DNA of 64,000 nt from Phallusia mammillata (taxonomy: Eukaryota > Chordata > Ascidiacea > Phlebobranchia > Ascidiidae). The DNA lies in assembly GCA_003260075.1 (NCBI GenBank), contig QLIY01000215.1:62001-126000 (forward strand), written 5' to 3'. Numbering within the stretch: position 1 is the stretch's first letter; each line of letters opens with the position of its first letter. Below, in pieces: positions 1 to 12,689 of this stretch. A model generated the notes under the pieces. It was given only the letters and a program-made list of their open reading frames with translations, was not told the origin of the DNA and ran no database searches. The position numbers were made by a program, and so were the translations under genes.

Positions 1-958
1 TGCCAACTTCACGGAAAACAAAAATTCCGACAATAACAACCAGATTAAAAGTCCTCCAACGCGCGGAATTGAAGGGCAGAAAAATCGGTTACGAGTATAG
101 GTGATGCTGTTATTTTGCTTTTGCTGACGTTGCTTATTTTGATTGAGATTAATTTAACTGTGTTCAACTCTGCAATGTGTACTTGGATAGAAAATGTTGG
201 CATCACTGAAGCCAGTATTTCAATGTATCTCGTCGACCTTTCTTTGTGATTTCGCCAGCATTCAGTGTACAAAACGGTTCACTCCAAAAAAGGTGTGGGT
301 AAACAGAGCAAAGATTTTAAGCAAGTTCGTCCTGGTCGGAATCGCGTTTTTCACACTCATGCAAATTGCAGCTGCTTTTACCAACACAACGAATCATCTG
401 CCAAAGAAGAGATGCGTCATAGAACCAACAATAGGTCGGTTTGTGATGGCAAGTTCAGTTGGCCTAGTTCTATTTCAAGCTTCACTTCTGGTTCTTTATC
501 TTTTGCCATTATCGAAATACTACAGATATTTGACAAACACTAAGGGCGTCTACATTCGTTGTGCTTCGTGTACTGGAGTATGTGTAGCATTTACGGTTGC
601 TTTCGATCCTTTTATACAATTTTCTAGTTCCTTGATATTGAAACTGGAATGGATGACGCACGCAGTTTTTGCTAGTATTAGCGTTTGTTATTTTGTGTCG
701 AATGTTATTGCATCGATATTTTCGTTTCCCGATTACAAGAAGCGGCTATTCCCCTTCAAGATGATTCAGATGAGAAAGTTTGCAAAAGTTCATCCTTGCG
801 AAACTACAGACAACGGTGGCGTGTGGAATGCCGAATCGCGAACAGCAGCAGTTAAAGCTGAAGGAGAAAATATTGAAATGCAAGTCTTCAGCAGAAAATA
901 TCGGTGTATTTTACGTTTGTCTATTTCATCGCCACGAATATGTAGCTTGAACGTATAG
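1..958 (+). pseudogene. 7TM receptor (GPCR-like), 3' part, two frame breaks
   Basis: The longest open frame is 194-958 (254 codons from an ATG). It reads as helices 4 to 7 of a seven-helix receptor: a basic loop, TM4, an extracellular loop with an N-x-T site and a lone Cys (KKRCV), TM5, TM6, TM7, then a basic helix-8-like stretch (KKRLFPFK). Upstream, the frame starting at 73 is open to 249 and encodes a strong hydrophobic helix followed by a Cys-Thr-Trp, as expected for TM2, loop 1 and TM3. The frame starting at position 3 gives a basic stretch ending about 102 that fits intracellular loop 1. So one protein seems spread over three frames, with single-base offsets near 97-103 and 236-249. TM1 would lie left of the window. 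Either a decaying intronless receptor gene or two sequence errors. The receptor subfamily is not recognised. A polyadenylation signal AATAAA lies at 1060-1065. Confidence 0.5.
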
Positions 959-1059
959 TTTTTTAAAAACAGTGTCTCATAAAAGATTATTTTGATTTAT
1001 ATTTTGGATAACTCTGCATTAGTTACCAAATGTGCGTAAGCAAAATCCATTACGGTTTC

Positions 1060-1065
1060 AATAAA
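1060..1065 (+). terminator. AATAAA polyadenylation signal after the receptor-like frame
   Basis: AATAAA lies about 100 bp after the stop of the receptor-like frame, a normal spacing for an animal 3' end. Confidence 0.4.
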
Positions 1066-1554
1066 TATCTTTAGAGACACCAAATTGCGTTATAACTTAT
1101 AGCTTATAGATACATGTTACCAACCGCAAACGTTTTGGTACAATAGCATTACACAAAGAAAAGACGCAGTTTTGTTTGTTAATAAGTTACAAAACAAGAC
1201 GTTATGTTCACCAAGACTGATAGACATAATTTTAGATCGATCCGGCGTTTTTANCTTTTAACAGGTTTTGTTAGCTGTAAAAGTAACTCCCCCCCAGGAA
1301 ATGATTTTAAGAGTTACTGTAAAGTGGACTACAAAAAGCTAAAATGTCGGACATCAAAAGTATTTTTGAAAATTATTCCCGGACACAGGCTTTATGCCGA
1401 AATTCCGGACGCACTGGCCACCCATACTCTATGAAAGGAAACATAAAACACATATTACGCTCACTTGGGTTGTAAACTAAAACAAATAAACTTGAAAGCC
1501 GTTAAAAAGCTCCAAGTCCTGCATTTTAAAACTTGCAGTCAATAGGAAAAAGTT

Positions 1555-1994
1555 AAGATGAACATAAATTTATAATTGGGATCAGCCCTGAAGCGTATAT
1601 GCGGGCCTGCGATAACGGCACACTCATATAGAAATCACAGTACGCCAGGTCCATTGAAGGCGCCATACCGAAGCAGCCGGTCACCAAGCATTCACCACCA
1701 TACGGCAAGGCGTAGGCTAGTAAAATCTAGCCTGCGTTGGGATTCGAACCCAGGACAGAAGTCTTTCTGGGCCTTTTTCAAAACATTTCGAAAGAATCTC
1801 TGGGGGGGGGGGCACTCATATAGAAATCACAGTACGCCAGGTCCATTGAATGCGCCATACCGAAGCAGCCGTTCACCAAGCATTCACCACCATACGGCAA
1901 GGCGTAAGCTAGTAAAATCTAGCCTGCGGTGGGATTCGAACCCCTGACAGAAGTCTTTCTGGGCCTTTTTCAAAACATTTCGAAAGAATCTCTC
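1555..1994 (-). repeat. tRNA-like SINE, two adjacent copies separated by 11 G
   Basis: Two near-identical units, 1621-1801 and 1813-1994, are separated by a run of G (1802-1812). Each contains GGGATTCGAACCC (1739-1751 and 1931-1943), which on the minus strand reads as a pol III B box (GGTTCGAATCC). A clear A box was not found. The leading part, from about 1555 through the CCAGGTCCATTGAAGGCG region, recurs at 31511-31674, so this is a dispersed family. The doubling itself is probably an assembly join rather than a tandem insertion. Confidence 0.55.
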
Positions 1995-2260
1995 GAAAAA
2001 TCCATCGCAAAACTATGACTTGCAAACTGAACTGGTAACTTTGTGAACAACGTTTAATTTCTTGTGTCATATGGAAGGTCTTTCAAAAGTAATTAGGTGT
2101 AATGGATGTATAGGTATGATGACATATGTTATACGATAGCATGATACCTCTACATCTGGCCTGACTTATGTTTAGGCGGTTTGAGATTATTATTGTTAAC
2201 CGCTCGTACCCAACGCTATTTGCTGCATATGTTCATATATTCTGTTAGTGTGATAAAAAA

Positions 2261-2474
2261 TACTGCCAAAGTTTTTGATTTATGTGCTTAAATCAGCTTA
2301 GGATGCACTGCACTTTTATCCAGTTAAAACAGTATCTTTGCTTTATGGTAGTATACAAGTCGGGGGGGGGGCTACTGCGAAAGTTTTTGATTTATGTGCT
2401 TAAATCAGCTTAGGATGTACTGCAGTTTTATCCAGTTAAAACAGTATCTTTGCTTTATGGTAGTATACAAGTCA
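2261..2474. repeat. 101-bp direct repeat joined by ten G
   Basis: The segment 2261-2361 is repeated almost exactly at 2373-2474, with only scattered single-base differences. The copies are separated by ten G (2362-2371). The same architecture recurs at other places in the window and looks like overlapping contig ends placed side by side. Confidence 0.75.
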
Positions 2475-3744
2475 TTGGTTTCAAATCTTTTTGGGTGCGT
2501 TTCCCTTTGCTTATATTGGAACAGGCAAACTAACTAAAAGGGTTGGCACATTTAATCCTTTGCAGAGAAAGTTGGACCAAAAACACAATAAAAACATTCA
2601 AAATTATACGTTTACGGTGTTAGTCGTTTTTTGTGTTGTGACTGCATAAATCTTACTCATGGTCTTTTTAATAAATATGTAGGCTATGCAAAGTATTGAT
2701 ACTGATTACGAGCATGGGTGTAAATTTTTTGCATGATTTGTTTAGTGAGGGGTTGCAGACATCAGACAAATTACAGTGGTATATAAGATGTAAATAAACT
2801 AACGCACGTCGTTTCGTAAATTTGTCTTTTTATCCGTTATATCTGAACTTCTAAATGCATACAACATGCACCAATTGCCAATTGGTTGACTTAGTGTGAC
2901 AGCACTCATTATGGTCACCAGTGCTTTGTTTTAAATCACACATCACAAATGGTATGTGGTTTTATGGCAGTAAAGGCCTGGCACAATATTAAGCAGATAG
3001 TTTAAATGTTTTTACAACATATTACACATAAATATCTATGCCGCAAAGAGCCACAATTCGTATTGGTCATTCTTATTCGAATGCGTTTAAATACAGCTTT
3101 GCCTCGTGCACTTATTCGATTAATTTTTGCTTTCGTTCGTTAATGCAAAAGTGTAATACGAATAGTTGATATTAATCAACAATTCATGAAAATAAAGCTT
3201 AAGTAAATGCATTTAAATACAATTCCAATTGTTGTCAGTTTTTGCCAATGTAAGAATTCAATAACATGTCTACATTCTTGGAAATAGAATTGCAATGTTC
3301 TAGGTTTCCACCTGACCAGAACCCGGCCCGAACCCGAACCAAACCCTGCCCGAACCCGACCCGAAGCCGAAATACATGCAAGCCTCCGAAAAGACAATAA
3401 ACAATAGACAATATACTATTGCACAAGACTTTTTAGGGATGTTGGACATTAGGTCAGGTTCAGCAACTAACTACTTAGATAGTTAATTTTAAATTTTTGT
3501 AAACACTGGCACAGAGTATAACGTCAGGCCCAAATCGAGCCCGTTTTTTTAAGAAATCTGAAAACGGCCTGAACCCGACCCGGCTTACAACGTTGAGAGT
3601 AAAAGTTTCTGCCACGAAAAATTATGTGTTGATAAGTAACAATGCTGTCGGAATAACTGTCTATTCTCATAACAATCATAATACATTATTTTCTCCCTAT
3701 TAGAGGCGTCATAGCGAATCAAGCAGGTCAACGATACATTATAT

Positions 3745-4297
3745 CAGGTGTGGCCAACACGTCGATCGCGATCGACCGGTCGATCGTCTGCTTTTGACCG
3801 GTCGATCGCAATAAATTCTCCACTACTACTCAAAAGCTTCATAATTGAAAAACAGATAAAAAAATATGAAACAGCACTTCTGACATTTTGACACGACGCA
3901 CAAATGTGCAATGAGATAATAATTATGTAAATGTCACTTTCTTTGTTGCGTAACAATTGTTATTTGGCACCACATTATGTCGTCAACATTATAGCAACTA
4001 TGCAATGTTTGTCGTCACAACTTGGGTGTTTACGAAGCAGTTGCAATCGATTGGGGAGATTTAAAAGTTCCATCTGACTACTTTGATGAAAAATATGTAC
4101 ATATGCGTCTTTTCCTTGTTGTAAGAATTATAAGGTGATGATTGACAATAAAACTCATAACTATAATTGTCATTCAAACCTGAAATTTGCGTTATTGCTT
4201 TATGTTACTGGCAGCCAAAATTACTGCAGATCAGTCGATCGTGTACAATTGAGAAAATGTTGGTCGATCTTAACGTCTAACAAGTTGGCCACCACTG
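3745..4297. mobile_element. hAT-type non-autonomous element with perfect 8-bp TSD
   Basis: Termini are imperfect inverted repeats: CAGGTGTGGCCAAC at the left, and the reverse complement of the right end begins CAGTGGTGGCCAAC. The element is bounded by the perfect 8-bp duplication CATTATAT (3737-3744 and 4298-4305). TIRs starting CAG with an 8-bp TSD are the hAT signature. Subterminal GATCGACC/TCGATCG palindromes are present. No transposase is encoded. It lies just past the 3' end of the coiled-coil gene. Confidence 0.85.
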
Positions 4298-4347
4298 CAT
4301 TATATCAATTGATGGTTATGCGCGCAGGCCTTTCCGGGCCAGGTCTA

Positions 4348-7300
4348 TCAACTGAGCTGCACAGGCTCGGTGGTAAACCCGTTGAAAGCCAGTCAAAAAC
4401 ACATGCACTGCAGCACTATTAGTTTCATTGTTGGCCGAAAAATATTTCATTACCTCATGAATTCGTTCGCTCATTACTTCAGTCTTGCTCGCCAGCGTTG
4501 ATACAGTGTCACAACACGACCCTGCATTATCAATGGCTCTCTGAAGCTCCTCGATCCTCTCAGTATGCGACGTCATCTCATCTTTGATTCGCTTTAACTC
4601 TCCAGGTTGAATAATCGGTGCAACATCAAATTGTCGGTTGTTGGAGCGACCCGACTATAAATAAATAATCTTTCCAATAAAAAAAATCTCAAATTAATAC
4701 AAATCATTTCAGGTTAATCCAATATACATGTCAGCACCTGAAATCTACAAGTTATGATGATAAAATGTTTCAAGCAAAAAAATTTTTGGGACTTAAAAAT
4801 TAATAATCAATACCTCAATACCAAAAAAGAAAAGGTTAGAGCAAATGTAACGGGGACTTAAAAATTAATAATCAATACCTCAATACCAAAAAAGAAAACG
4901 TTAGAGCAAATGTAACATCTTAGATTGCTTTTAACAATACTGCTAGGCCTTTTTTCTTGATAGTTGTTACCGGACCTACCCCAGAATTGACAATGGATGA
5001 GTTGGTACAAATTGCCTGGAGAAATCGTATTGATGAATCTTGCCTCTGATTCTTGGCAATGATTCTCATTAGATGATGCTGGAGACTGGTTATATCGATG
5101 GAGCTCTTCCTCAATAAAATATCATGGGAATCAAGTCTCCCTGCTTGGTTTCTAACCTCGTCCAACAGATCAATTGGGTGTCCACCTTAAGAAAACAACA
5201 ATCAACATCGTATTTTTATGTTGAATTATTATTGAAACGTTTTTTTTTACTAAGCTGGTATAAATGATTTGAAATTTATAACCCAGGATTGAGGGGTCGC
5301 AGTAGTCTCGATTCAAAGTCGGTCGAGTCGCTACAAGTAATTTAAATTTGAGGCATATAAATAAATGAACACACTAATAAATATTTTGAATTAAGGGCAT
5401 ATTGGCAATGTTTCGGGGAAAAAAACGTTGCACATTATTCTGTATGACGTGTATCTTGTGTAATTGGCCAGAAAGGGTATCAACGTTATTTGTGTTATGC
5501 TTACTTACATCACAGAAAGTACCAAGCATGACAGCACCGTAAATGGCATAATGATTGAAACCTAGTTTCACTGGATTGTACGTAGACACGAAATGCAAGA
5601 AATGTATTAGTATTCACCTTGCAAATTTCTTCGATTTAAAGACGAAATATCAAGATCCTGATGAATGAAGGATTTGCGTATGGCAAGCGCCACAGCTACA
5701 CAAAATAACTTTTTTTAAAGCTTAATAAAGTAACTATAAATGATTTATATTATTTTGTTTGTTCGGTTAAAAACAACTATAAATAAAATCAGAAAACAGA
5801 TACATTTGCGAAGACGACAAATCAAAAACATTGTTGTTGTTCACAAGAAACAAACGGTTTTCTTGCAATAAATCTATGACCTATGACCATTATTTGCGAT
5901 TGAAAAGACTATTTTGTTTATCAATCGCCTTGTTTTGTGTTTTTTAGTTTAGATACAACTGCTCGCAGTATGTGTGTTACTTAACAATTCATTTGTAACA
6001 TTACAGTTATGTCTTGTTATTAGGTCTAAAACATATGCAGTAATTTCCTTGATAGAAAGATCAAGAATACCTACATTCATCCTGTGCGTTAGAGTTTTCT
6101 ACAGCAGTTTGCAAATCATCAAAGTCCCGCTGCAACTGTGACATAGTGCTCTGGAGTGAGTCGATTCGCCCAGAATTTGCGCTATTTTGTTGGCTGGCAA
6201 CATTCGTATGACTGTGATCTTCACACAAAAATATTATGAGGGATCGAGTACACCAATGTTACTTAATTTAGGCACCCCATGTGGGCGTAAGCAATCACGA
6301 AGTGGCGCTAAAAATAAATCGACTATTAAAGGAACTCTGTACTAAATCTGGACAATTAGAACATAACAAAGCTAAAAAAATATATCCATCACCAAAAAGG
6401 TTCTATTTGAATAAGATATCGATTATACCGCATTGGCGAAATATATTTATCTTGATAACGACCAACAAACAAAAATCGATGATAGGTTCCACATTGTTTA
6501 TTTCCCCAAACATAAATTTCGAAGGTAATTAACTAGTTTCAGTATATGAGCCATAATCGTGTTTTATATTAAGTGAGGCGTTGGAAATCCACCAGCTGTT
6601 TCGGCGCCGTTGCATATCATTTTATTGTTTACAAGCACCGAAATACACATACAAAGGCATTTTTAATCCTTACCAGATATCCGCCTGCTGGCGCTGCTGA
6701 GCGATGCCTCAAGTCGTTCCAATCGTAGTTCCGTTGTTGATTTCCATCTGGCCAAGGACTGAACATTTTCGTTCAGTGTGTTTACAGTAGTGGCAAGTTG
6801 TTGCATCGACCGCTGTACGTAGCGAACCGGATTTGATTGGAACTGGTTCTGACCGCTCAACAGCTGCAAAATGGAAAGTTTAAATGGCCAGAAAAAAGGA
6901 CATGAGGTCTATACCGCAAGATATAAATTACAGATCCTATCCCTTTAAAGAGTAAAAATGTCTTGACCTAACACCACAATGGAAAAGAAATGTTCTTAAT
7001 TTTTGTACACACGTGGTTTAAACGAAGTTATTAAAATTGTTTTGATATAGCTTAAAATGTAAACTTAAATTTGTGTTTCATTGTCTACTACCTACTCTCT
7101 TAGGTTGCAAACAAAAATTAATTAAAACTAGCCCACTTTTTTTGAAAACACGATAAGATGTTCACCTCATGGTTTGAACTGGTAACTGGTGGAGTCCATC
7201 GTGGCCGTCTGACAAGGCGAGTCAATTCTTCTTTGAGATTAGACTGGAAAATTTAGGTATGAAAAATCTACTTTCAAAAAATATTATTTTGTTTTTCTTA

Positions 7301-8055
7301 ACTCGAAAACTCTGTATACCTCTGTCCTGCGCTGTGCCTCTGTAAATGCTTTTTTGTGCTTTAGGTGAGCCAAATGTGCCTTCATGATCGCTGTATTTGC
7401 TCGATCTCGTAAGTTTCGCTGTCGGTGAAGCAATACGGGCGATAACCTCTAAACAAAACAATATTACCATGAAGAATAGAAGCCGTTGGCCTTTATCGAA
7501 AGATCAGCAAACATTTGTTGTCAATGGCAATTGCTAAAACCCCCAAAAATATCGATTATAATCTACAGATGTGTAACATAACGTCATAAACCAATGGAGA
7601 CAAAGCATCAGTAAGAAAAAAACTAAACCACGTATTGCCTGGTACTTTCTAGCAAGATAAAAGCTAATAATAATATCAACAATGATAAAATTATGACCAC
7701 AGACTGGATTACGCCCATGCAACGTTTTACATTACGTAATCATCTTTGAAAAGATGATCGTTTCTTATACACAAACATGTTACTTTATTTGTCAAGAAAT
7801 CAGACACGGAGCAAGCAATAAATTACGTATGCTTTTAGCTTCCTCAAGCGAATCGTACCAATTGTTCACCACAGGGCTAGACAAACAAGGTACTACAAAA
7901 CATGCCAAAAAATTGTCAGCTATTACCATATGATGCGTTCCACTTGATGAGTCATCGTTCCTGGAAGCAGCGTTTGTTGATAAATGACAAAGAGCAACTT
8001 GAATCAAAAACAATTGCAAAGCTGCGGCGTTCCAACAACGACAGGCAATCTGCAT
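4348..8055 (-). CDS. Secreted coiled-coil protein, 8 exons
   Basis: Model: complement of 7927-8055, 7320-7448, 7166-7243, 6674-6863, 6075-6218, 4980-5185, 4454-4654 and 4348-4356, giving about 361 residues. All junctions are GT-AG and phases agree (0,0,0,1,1,0,0). Exon 1 encodes a signal peptide: Met, a short polar stretch, then a hydrophobic run (LQLFLIQVALC) and small residues near position 29. The remainder is largely helical heptad-like sequence rich in Leu, Gln, Glu, Arg and Asn, with no membrane segment, so a secreted oligomeric coiled coil is inferred. No known domain was recognised. Two points are weak. An alternative ATG lies at 8094 in the same frame. The last exon adds only Leu-Ser-stop; without that splice the frame would run through the intron to 4316. 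A further C-terminal domain could have been missed. Confidence 0.6.
4790..4917. repeat. ~64-bp tandem duplication in an intron
   Basis: The block containing GACTTAAAAATTAATAATC occurs twice in a row (from about 4790 and from about 4854), the copies differing by one base and meeting at a short G run (GGGG). It lies in the intron between 4654 and 4980 of the coiled-coil gene. A real tandem duplication or another assembly join are both possible. Confidence 0.7.
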
Positions 8056-8463
8056 ATTCGTCTGATGATGGTATCCACAAGACAGGACATGCACAAATTG
8101 ATATCATCTACAAGACAGTTACCTGATCCATACTAGAACACCTACTGTTCATCCTGTGCACCAATTCAGATGATAAACATACAACAGTAACATTTATAAT
8201 GTAAAATGCTAAAAAGATTCCCAAATGTTTTGTATGGGATAATTCTATTTGATTTTGAACAAACACGGTATCTTAATTTACTGCATTTTACTCCACGCAA
8301 ATCAAAAATATAAAATGTCGTTACTAATCCGTAAACATACGGGTCGAAACTTGAGCTAAACATCCGGAGATAAGAGGCTTTTATTTCTTGGAGGCAACTT
8401 AGCGAGGTTTTGCGGCACAACCGATATGTATGGTATTTGCAAGACTTCCTAGGTCTACTAAAG

Positions 8464-8730
8464 CAGGGGTCGGCAACGTCTATATGCACTGCGGAATGTT
8501 TCAAAACCGAAATTTAATCGCGGACCGAACTTCTAAAATAACAAATGTTCAGCAATAAAAATTTATACAGCTTATCATGTAAGTTATATATTTGGACTTG
8601 CCAATGCAGCCGTATGCAAGGATTGCATTAAATAAATTGTTCAAGCATTTAACCGGAAAAAGTGTACGGCATAGGAACGACAACTTCACGGACCGGCACC
8701 GGGCCTCGGACCGATGGTTGCCAACCACTG
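8464..8730. mobile_element. hAT-type MITE, 267 bp
   Basis: Left end CAGGGGTCGGCAAC; the right end reads CAGTGGTTGGCAAC on the opposite strand. Flanking 8-mers TACTAAAG and TGCTAACG agree at 6 of 8 positions, consistent with an aged 8-bp duplication. Inside are CGGACCG motifs. It lies 5' of the coiled-coil gene. Open frames on both strands across it are incidental. Confidence 0.75.
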
Positions 8731-11671
8731 TGCTAACGCGACCAAAAATTATTCTCAAATATTTGGGATACAAATCTGCGGTCGCAAGGTGCCGACGCTT
8801 TTTGTGGGCAAATCTTGCAAGAACAAATCCCATAATTACCGTTACAATGTGCTCTTTATTATTTGGAAACTATGATTTAGTACCTGCAGAAAGACGTATG
8901 CTGAAATACAGATGATACTCTGTATTCTTCGCATGCATTTTGAAACATGTCAATCAAACTCTCAAACAGACAAGTTAGAAATTAAACTAAAAGCTTTAGG
9001 ATATAGTTAGGGTTTGTGATGATATAATTGTTATTTAAACTTTTGGCTAGTGACACAGCAATCCATCAAAGCCGATAATTAAACTTACACAATAACATGA
9101 GCGGCCGTTCCGCAGCCAATGTTTGAACAGTGTGGCTAAAACCATACAGCGTCGCCTCGTTTATTGTCATTCAGCAAACGAGGCCGCAAAATCAACACTT
9201 ACTGACTGGCCGAACCAGCTCTAAATCGCTCGGTGTTAGGTTACCAGCCATTGAGTATGAACACAGGCTGGAACTTGCCTAGCCGCGCCTTCGTACACAA
9301 TAGTAGTGAGGAATTTTTAAGGCTGGTACTACGGCAACCGTACAGTTCGGCTCAGGTACATTATCTACACTTGCTAGTTTCCTCTGCACATTACTACCAT
9401 GTGCACAGCAGTACTGTGCTATCTAAAATAGTCACTACTTCTGTTTAAGGAAATTGCTCATTTGGACATTTTAGGTTGCAGAGAAATCAGCTATAAGTTA
9501 ATTTCTGAAACTGTTACAGTTAGAAAATATAGATGATTGTCAACTGCTACACTTAGTGAAAGGTTTGAATGAGATAATTCCAAACTGTTTTAGCTGATTG
9601 TGACGTCGCAAACAAAAAACGAGGCATGTTTTGCACAGTTGATAAGCCATGATTACAGGAGTACAAATCGGTAGCAATACATGCAAGTAATTGACAACTG
9701 ATTGGCGCTGTCTCTTTCCGCCATGTCCACTTATGGCGGGGTTGTGTGTCGCTTTATGCCGTGGCAAAAGCAACTGTTGTTTGATGCTGTTTTATGGACA
9801 GGGCGATTTTGGCATTATTAAAAACTTGTTGGCATGGTAGTTAAAAGTACCACTTTGGTCGGTTACTGTGGGAAAATTTGTAGTCAATGTGATGGCTATG
9901 AATAACTTTTAGGGTCCCAGGTAGGCAAATAGTGTTCAAACTGTGCGAAGCAATTCTATATTAGCCCAAAACTTTCTGGTGTTTACAGTTATGAAAAGAA
10001 GCTGCATTCACTCGAAAAAAATGGAGCCCTTGACCGAAACGACACAATTCACTTGAACCGTATCAGACAAAACAATTGATAAACGTGTATTCATTACGCT
10101 TTTGTTTCGATAATTTTTTGCTTTATTGCCCATTTTAGGATGCGCATTTTTTGCACATAAAAACAAAACATAAAAACTACAACATAATTTTTTTTACAAA
10201 AAAACGTTGTATTAAACAAGTTGGAGAGTCCATTCACGCAATGGAAATGAAACTTAACAACTCTATACATGCTCAAGGATTACAGATCGCCGAAATAGAA
10301 TGATGAGTGCAGTACGTTCAGCATGCCAGAGATAAATTTGTGTTAACCAGTTTGTGCAAAATACGAAATTTTTCCCTTGTGTTGCCGTGATGCAACATAG
10401 GAAATTTGTACAGAATGTACAGTAGATTTTACCAATCGAGGGAACAATAACTTCATACAAAACATGTGCGCGATCCTACCCTTTGTTGCCATGACGACAA
10501 ATCACTTGTAGTGCTAGGGAGCAATGTTGACTTACACGATGCAGAGCCGTTCGGCCTTGTGTTTTGCTTGAGGTCTCGTCAAGTGTTTTCCACAAGCCGG
10601 GCTACGCACACTCACTGTAGTTTGGATTATAATTCAAGGACCAACTTTTTTGTCCACGAGTTTGAAGTAGCCACTAATGCCACATTACAGTCGAAATTTA
10701 GGGGCTCAAGAAAATTGGTGCGGTTGTGTTTAACCGGCTATTGGTTTCATGGCTTTCAAACGACAAGTGGTTTGGTCGCTATGTATTGTAACTTATAGCT
10801 TGTTGAATATATTATGGTAAAGTGCACTCTATGTTTGAAAATCATTCCAAGGTATTTTGGGCATACGTTTAAAACTATTTGAAAATTCTGCTCAATAATA
10901 TTTCACTTTCCTCACTTTAACCAAATGTGGGCCTATTGACGTAACGATTTATTTCTGTTGCAAATTTCAACCAATGTAAATGTTTAAATATAGCGAGCTT
11001 CAAGTGCGCGCAAACAGTAACAAACTGCGCTCCATATGGTATTTAAAACGCCATGGCGACATTTTGTCAACAAGCTGATAATGTTTTGCACATGTTGCCA
11101 TCAACGTACTTGCGTGTTGCTAGTGTTGGATTCAACGTCGCTTGGATCCATTTACCGGAGTCCAGGTATAATTTCCTGCGACACAATAACGTTACTGATT
11201 GAAGGCATTTTAAACAGTGTTGGCAGTTTGTTAAATGTAAAGATAAGCGTACGAGGTAAAATATATAGAAAATTAACGTATGTTGAATTGAATTTTAACA
11301 CACGATCAGCACAAAGCATGTAAAATTTGTTAAATAGCATTTTAGTTTTGCCAACATTGTGGTCCGTACTTTCAAGACATCAAACGATATCATGTTTAAT
11401 TCAAACGCACGCAATGTAAGCCCTTCGTACGAATTCCTTTGCGTTGTCCATAATATCAAACCCCGCGTAGCAGCACAACAATAAACAGGGTATCGCTTGC
11501 TCCGACACAAGACAACTATTCACGTATTATTTGACGTTAAGCGCGTCTTCCCTAACCCGATCCATTGTCGTCTACAGATCCCTAACACTGACAGGGCGTC
11601 TAAGGTAAACACAATAAGCCTAGGAAAGGATAATCCCCGGAATATTCGACAACCCTATTGTGTCTGTCAGC
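8731..11671. other. Intergenic region between divergent genes
   Basis: About 3 kb between the coiled-coil gene (minus) and the RPKSA-motif gene (plus). It should hold both promoters. Several open frames of 60-110 codons occur but none shows composition, splice context or motifs of a gene. A palindrome CGCCATGGCG near 11048-11057 followed by AC resembles half of an RFX site. Nothing else could be named. Confidence 0.4.
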
Positions 11672-11685
11672 GTCCCTCGGGCAAC
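11672..11685 (+). promoter_or_regulatory. RFX X-box-like site
   Basis: GTCCCTCGGGCAAC fits the X-box pattern RYYNYY, 1-3 nt spacer, RRNRAC, with both half-sites complete. It lies 47 bp before the proposed start codon at 11732, the promoter-proximal position typical for RFX-regulated ciliary genes. It is a single match to a short pattern, so only suggestive. Confidence 0.4.
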
Positions 11686-11731
11686 AACAAACAGAAACAG
11701 TTCGCGCTTCTCGAGTCCAACGCCCGGCATT

Positions 11732-12607
11732 ATGACGTCACAGAACTCGTCGTCTTCAACTTCGGAAAGTGACAGCGATGTGAGCACCACCAAGCACTCT
11801 CGAACGAAAGGTGAGGCACATTTGAGGGTTTTTCAAGCGTTGGCTAACGTTGACTTGATAAGTTCGGACGGAAAACGGAAATGTATTAGTTGGGAACCAC
11901 AGGTAAACAATTGGGGTTTACGATTAGCGCTGAGAGTTGTCTATTAGGCTTAAATACTTAGAAATCCAGCCAACGTGAGATGTATTGTTAGGCAAGTCGC
12001 ATATAATAAAACCTTTGCGCAGAATCGTGTGTATTGTGTGTGTGTATTACATGTTTTTTTTTGCCAATGTGCTGCAATTTTTAGATACCAGCTTTTCTAC
12101 AGTATACAATCTGTGTTTACGTTTTTGCACGTATTTTTTTGTTTGGTTTTATCATTAGTGATTGCAAATTTCGTCGCGAAGGCTGAATTGCCTGAGATCA
12201 ACCTTACCTCGATAGAATTGTGTAAAAATCTTTCCTGTTGGTAAAGCAAATCTTGACATAAGTTAATAATTAGCTTTAACGTTGACTTGCACTAAACGAT
12301 CATGCGGTTGTTACTGGAGACCAGATGAGTGTTGCAGAATAAGCAGCACAACATTTTGTAATGTCATTGGCTGTGAAACGTGAAATACAGCATGTGCGAT
12401 CTTAAGTTATGCAGTGTATGTGTCACATTGTTAGTTTTCTTAAAGTTGGATTGGCAGTAAAACAAGACTTACACTTTTATATCAAATCGCTTTTTAATTT
12501 CAGCCAGACACAGTAGGAGAGCAAAACTTACCAAGCAACGAAGCACGTCAAGCGATAGCAGCGACAGTAGCGGCAGCAAAAGCATAGCAAGCGACGGAAA
12601 GGATAGT

Positions 12608-12689
<82 letters not shown>

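Larger units (their letters stand above)
1066..3744. other. Gene-free stretch with repeats
   Basis: No coding exon could be supported. It holds one ambiguous base at 1254, a tRNA-like SINE present twice (1555-1994), a 101-bp direct repeat joined by ten G (2261-2474), and a stretch rich in CCCGAACCCG motifs (about 3310-3370, again near 3565-3590). The latter produces a low-complexity open frame on the minus strand and is probably a transposon remnant. Confidence 0.5.

Noticed and set aside
265-543. Second plus-strand frame overlapping the receptor
   Set aside because: Basic, low-hydrophobicity shadow of the membrane-protein frame.
3176-3426. Minus-strand frames with GSGRV repeats
   Set aside because: Caused by CCCGAACCCG low-complexity sequence of probable transposon origin.
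5509-5570. Possible extra exon in the coiled-coil gene (good acceptor and GTAAGTAAG donor on the minus strand)
   Set aside because: Its 62-bp length shifts the phase so that the next exon hits a stop; exons 6075-6218 and 4980-5185 join correctly without it.
7320-7448. Alternative frame of this exon (SPTAKLTRSSKYSDHEG)
   Set aside because: Splicing to the following exon in that phase gives an immediate stop, while the chosen frame stays open on both sides.
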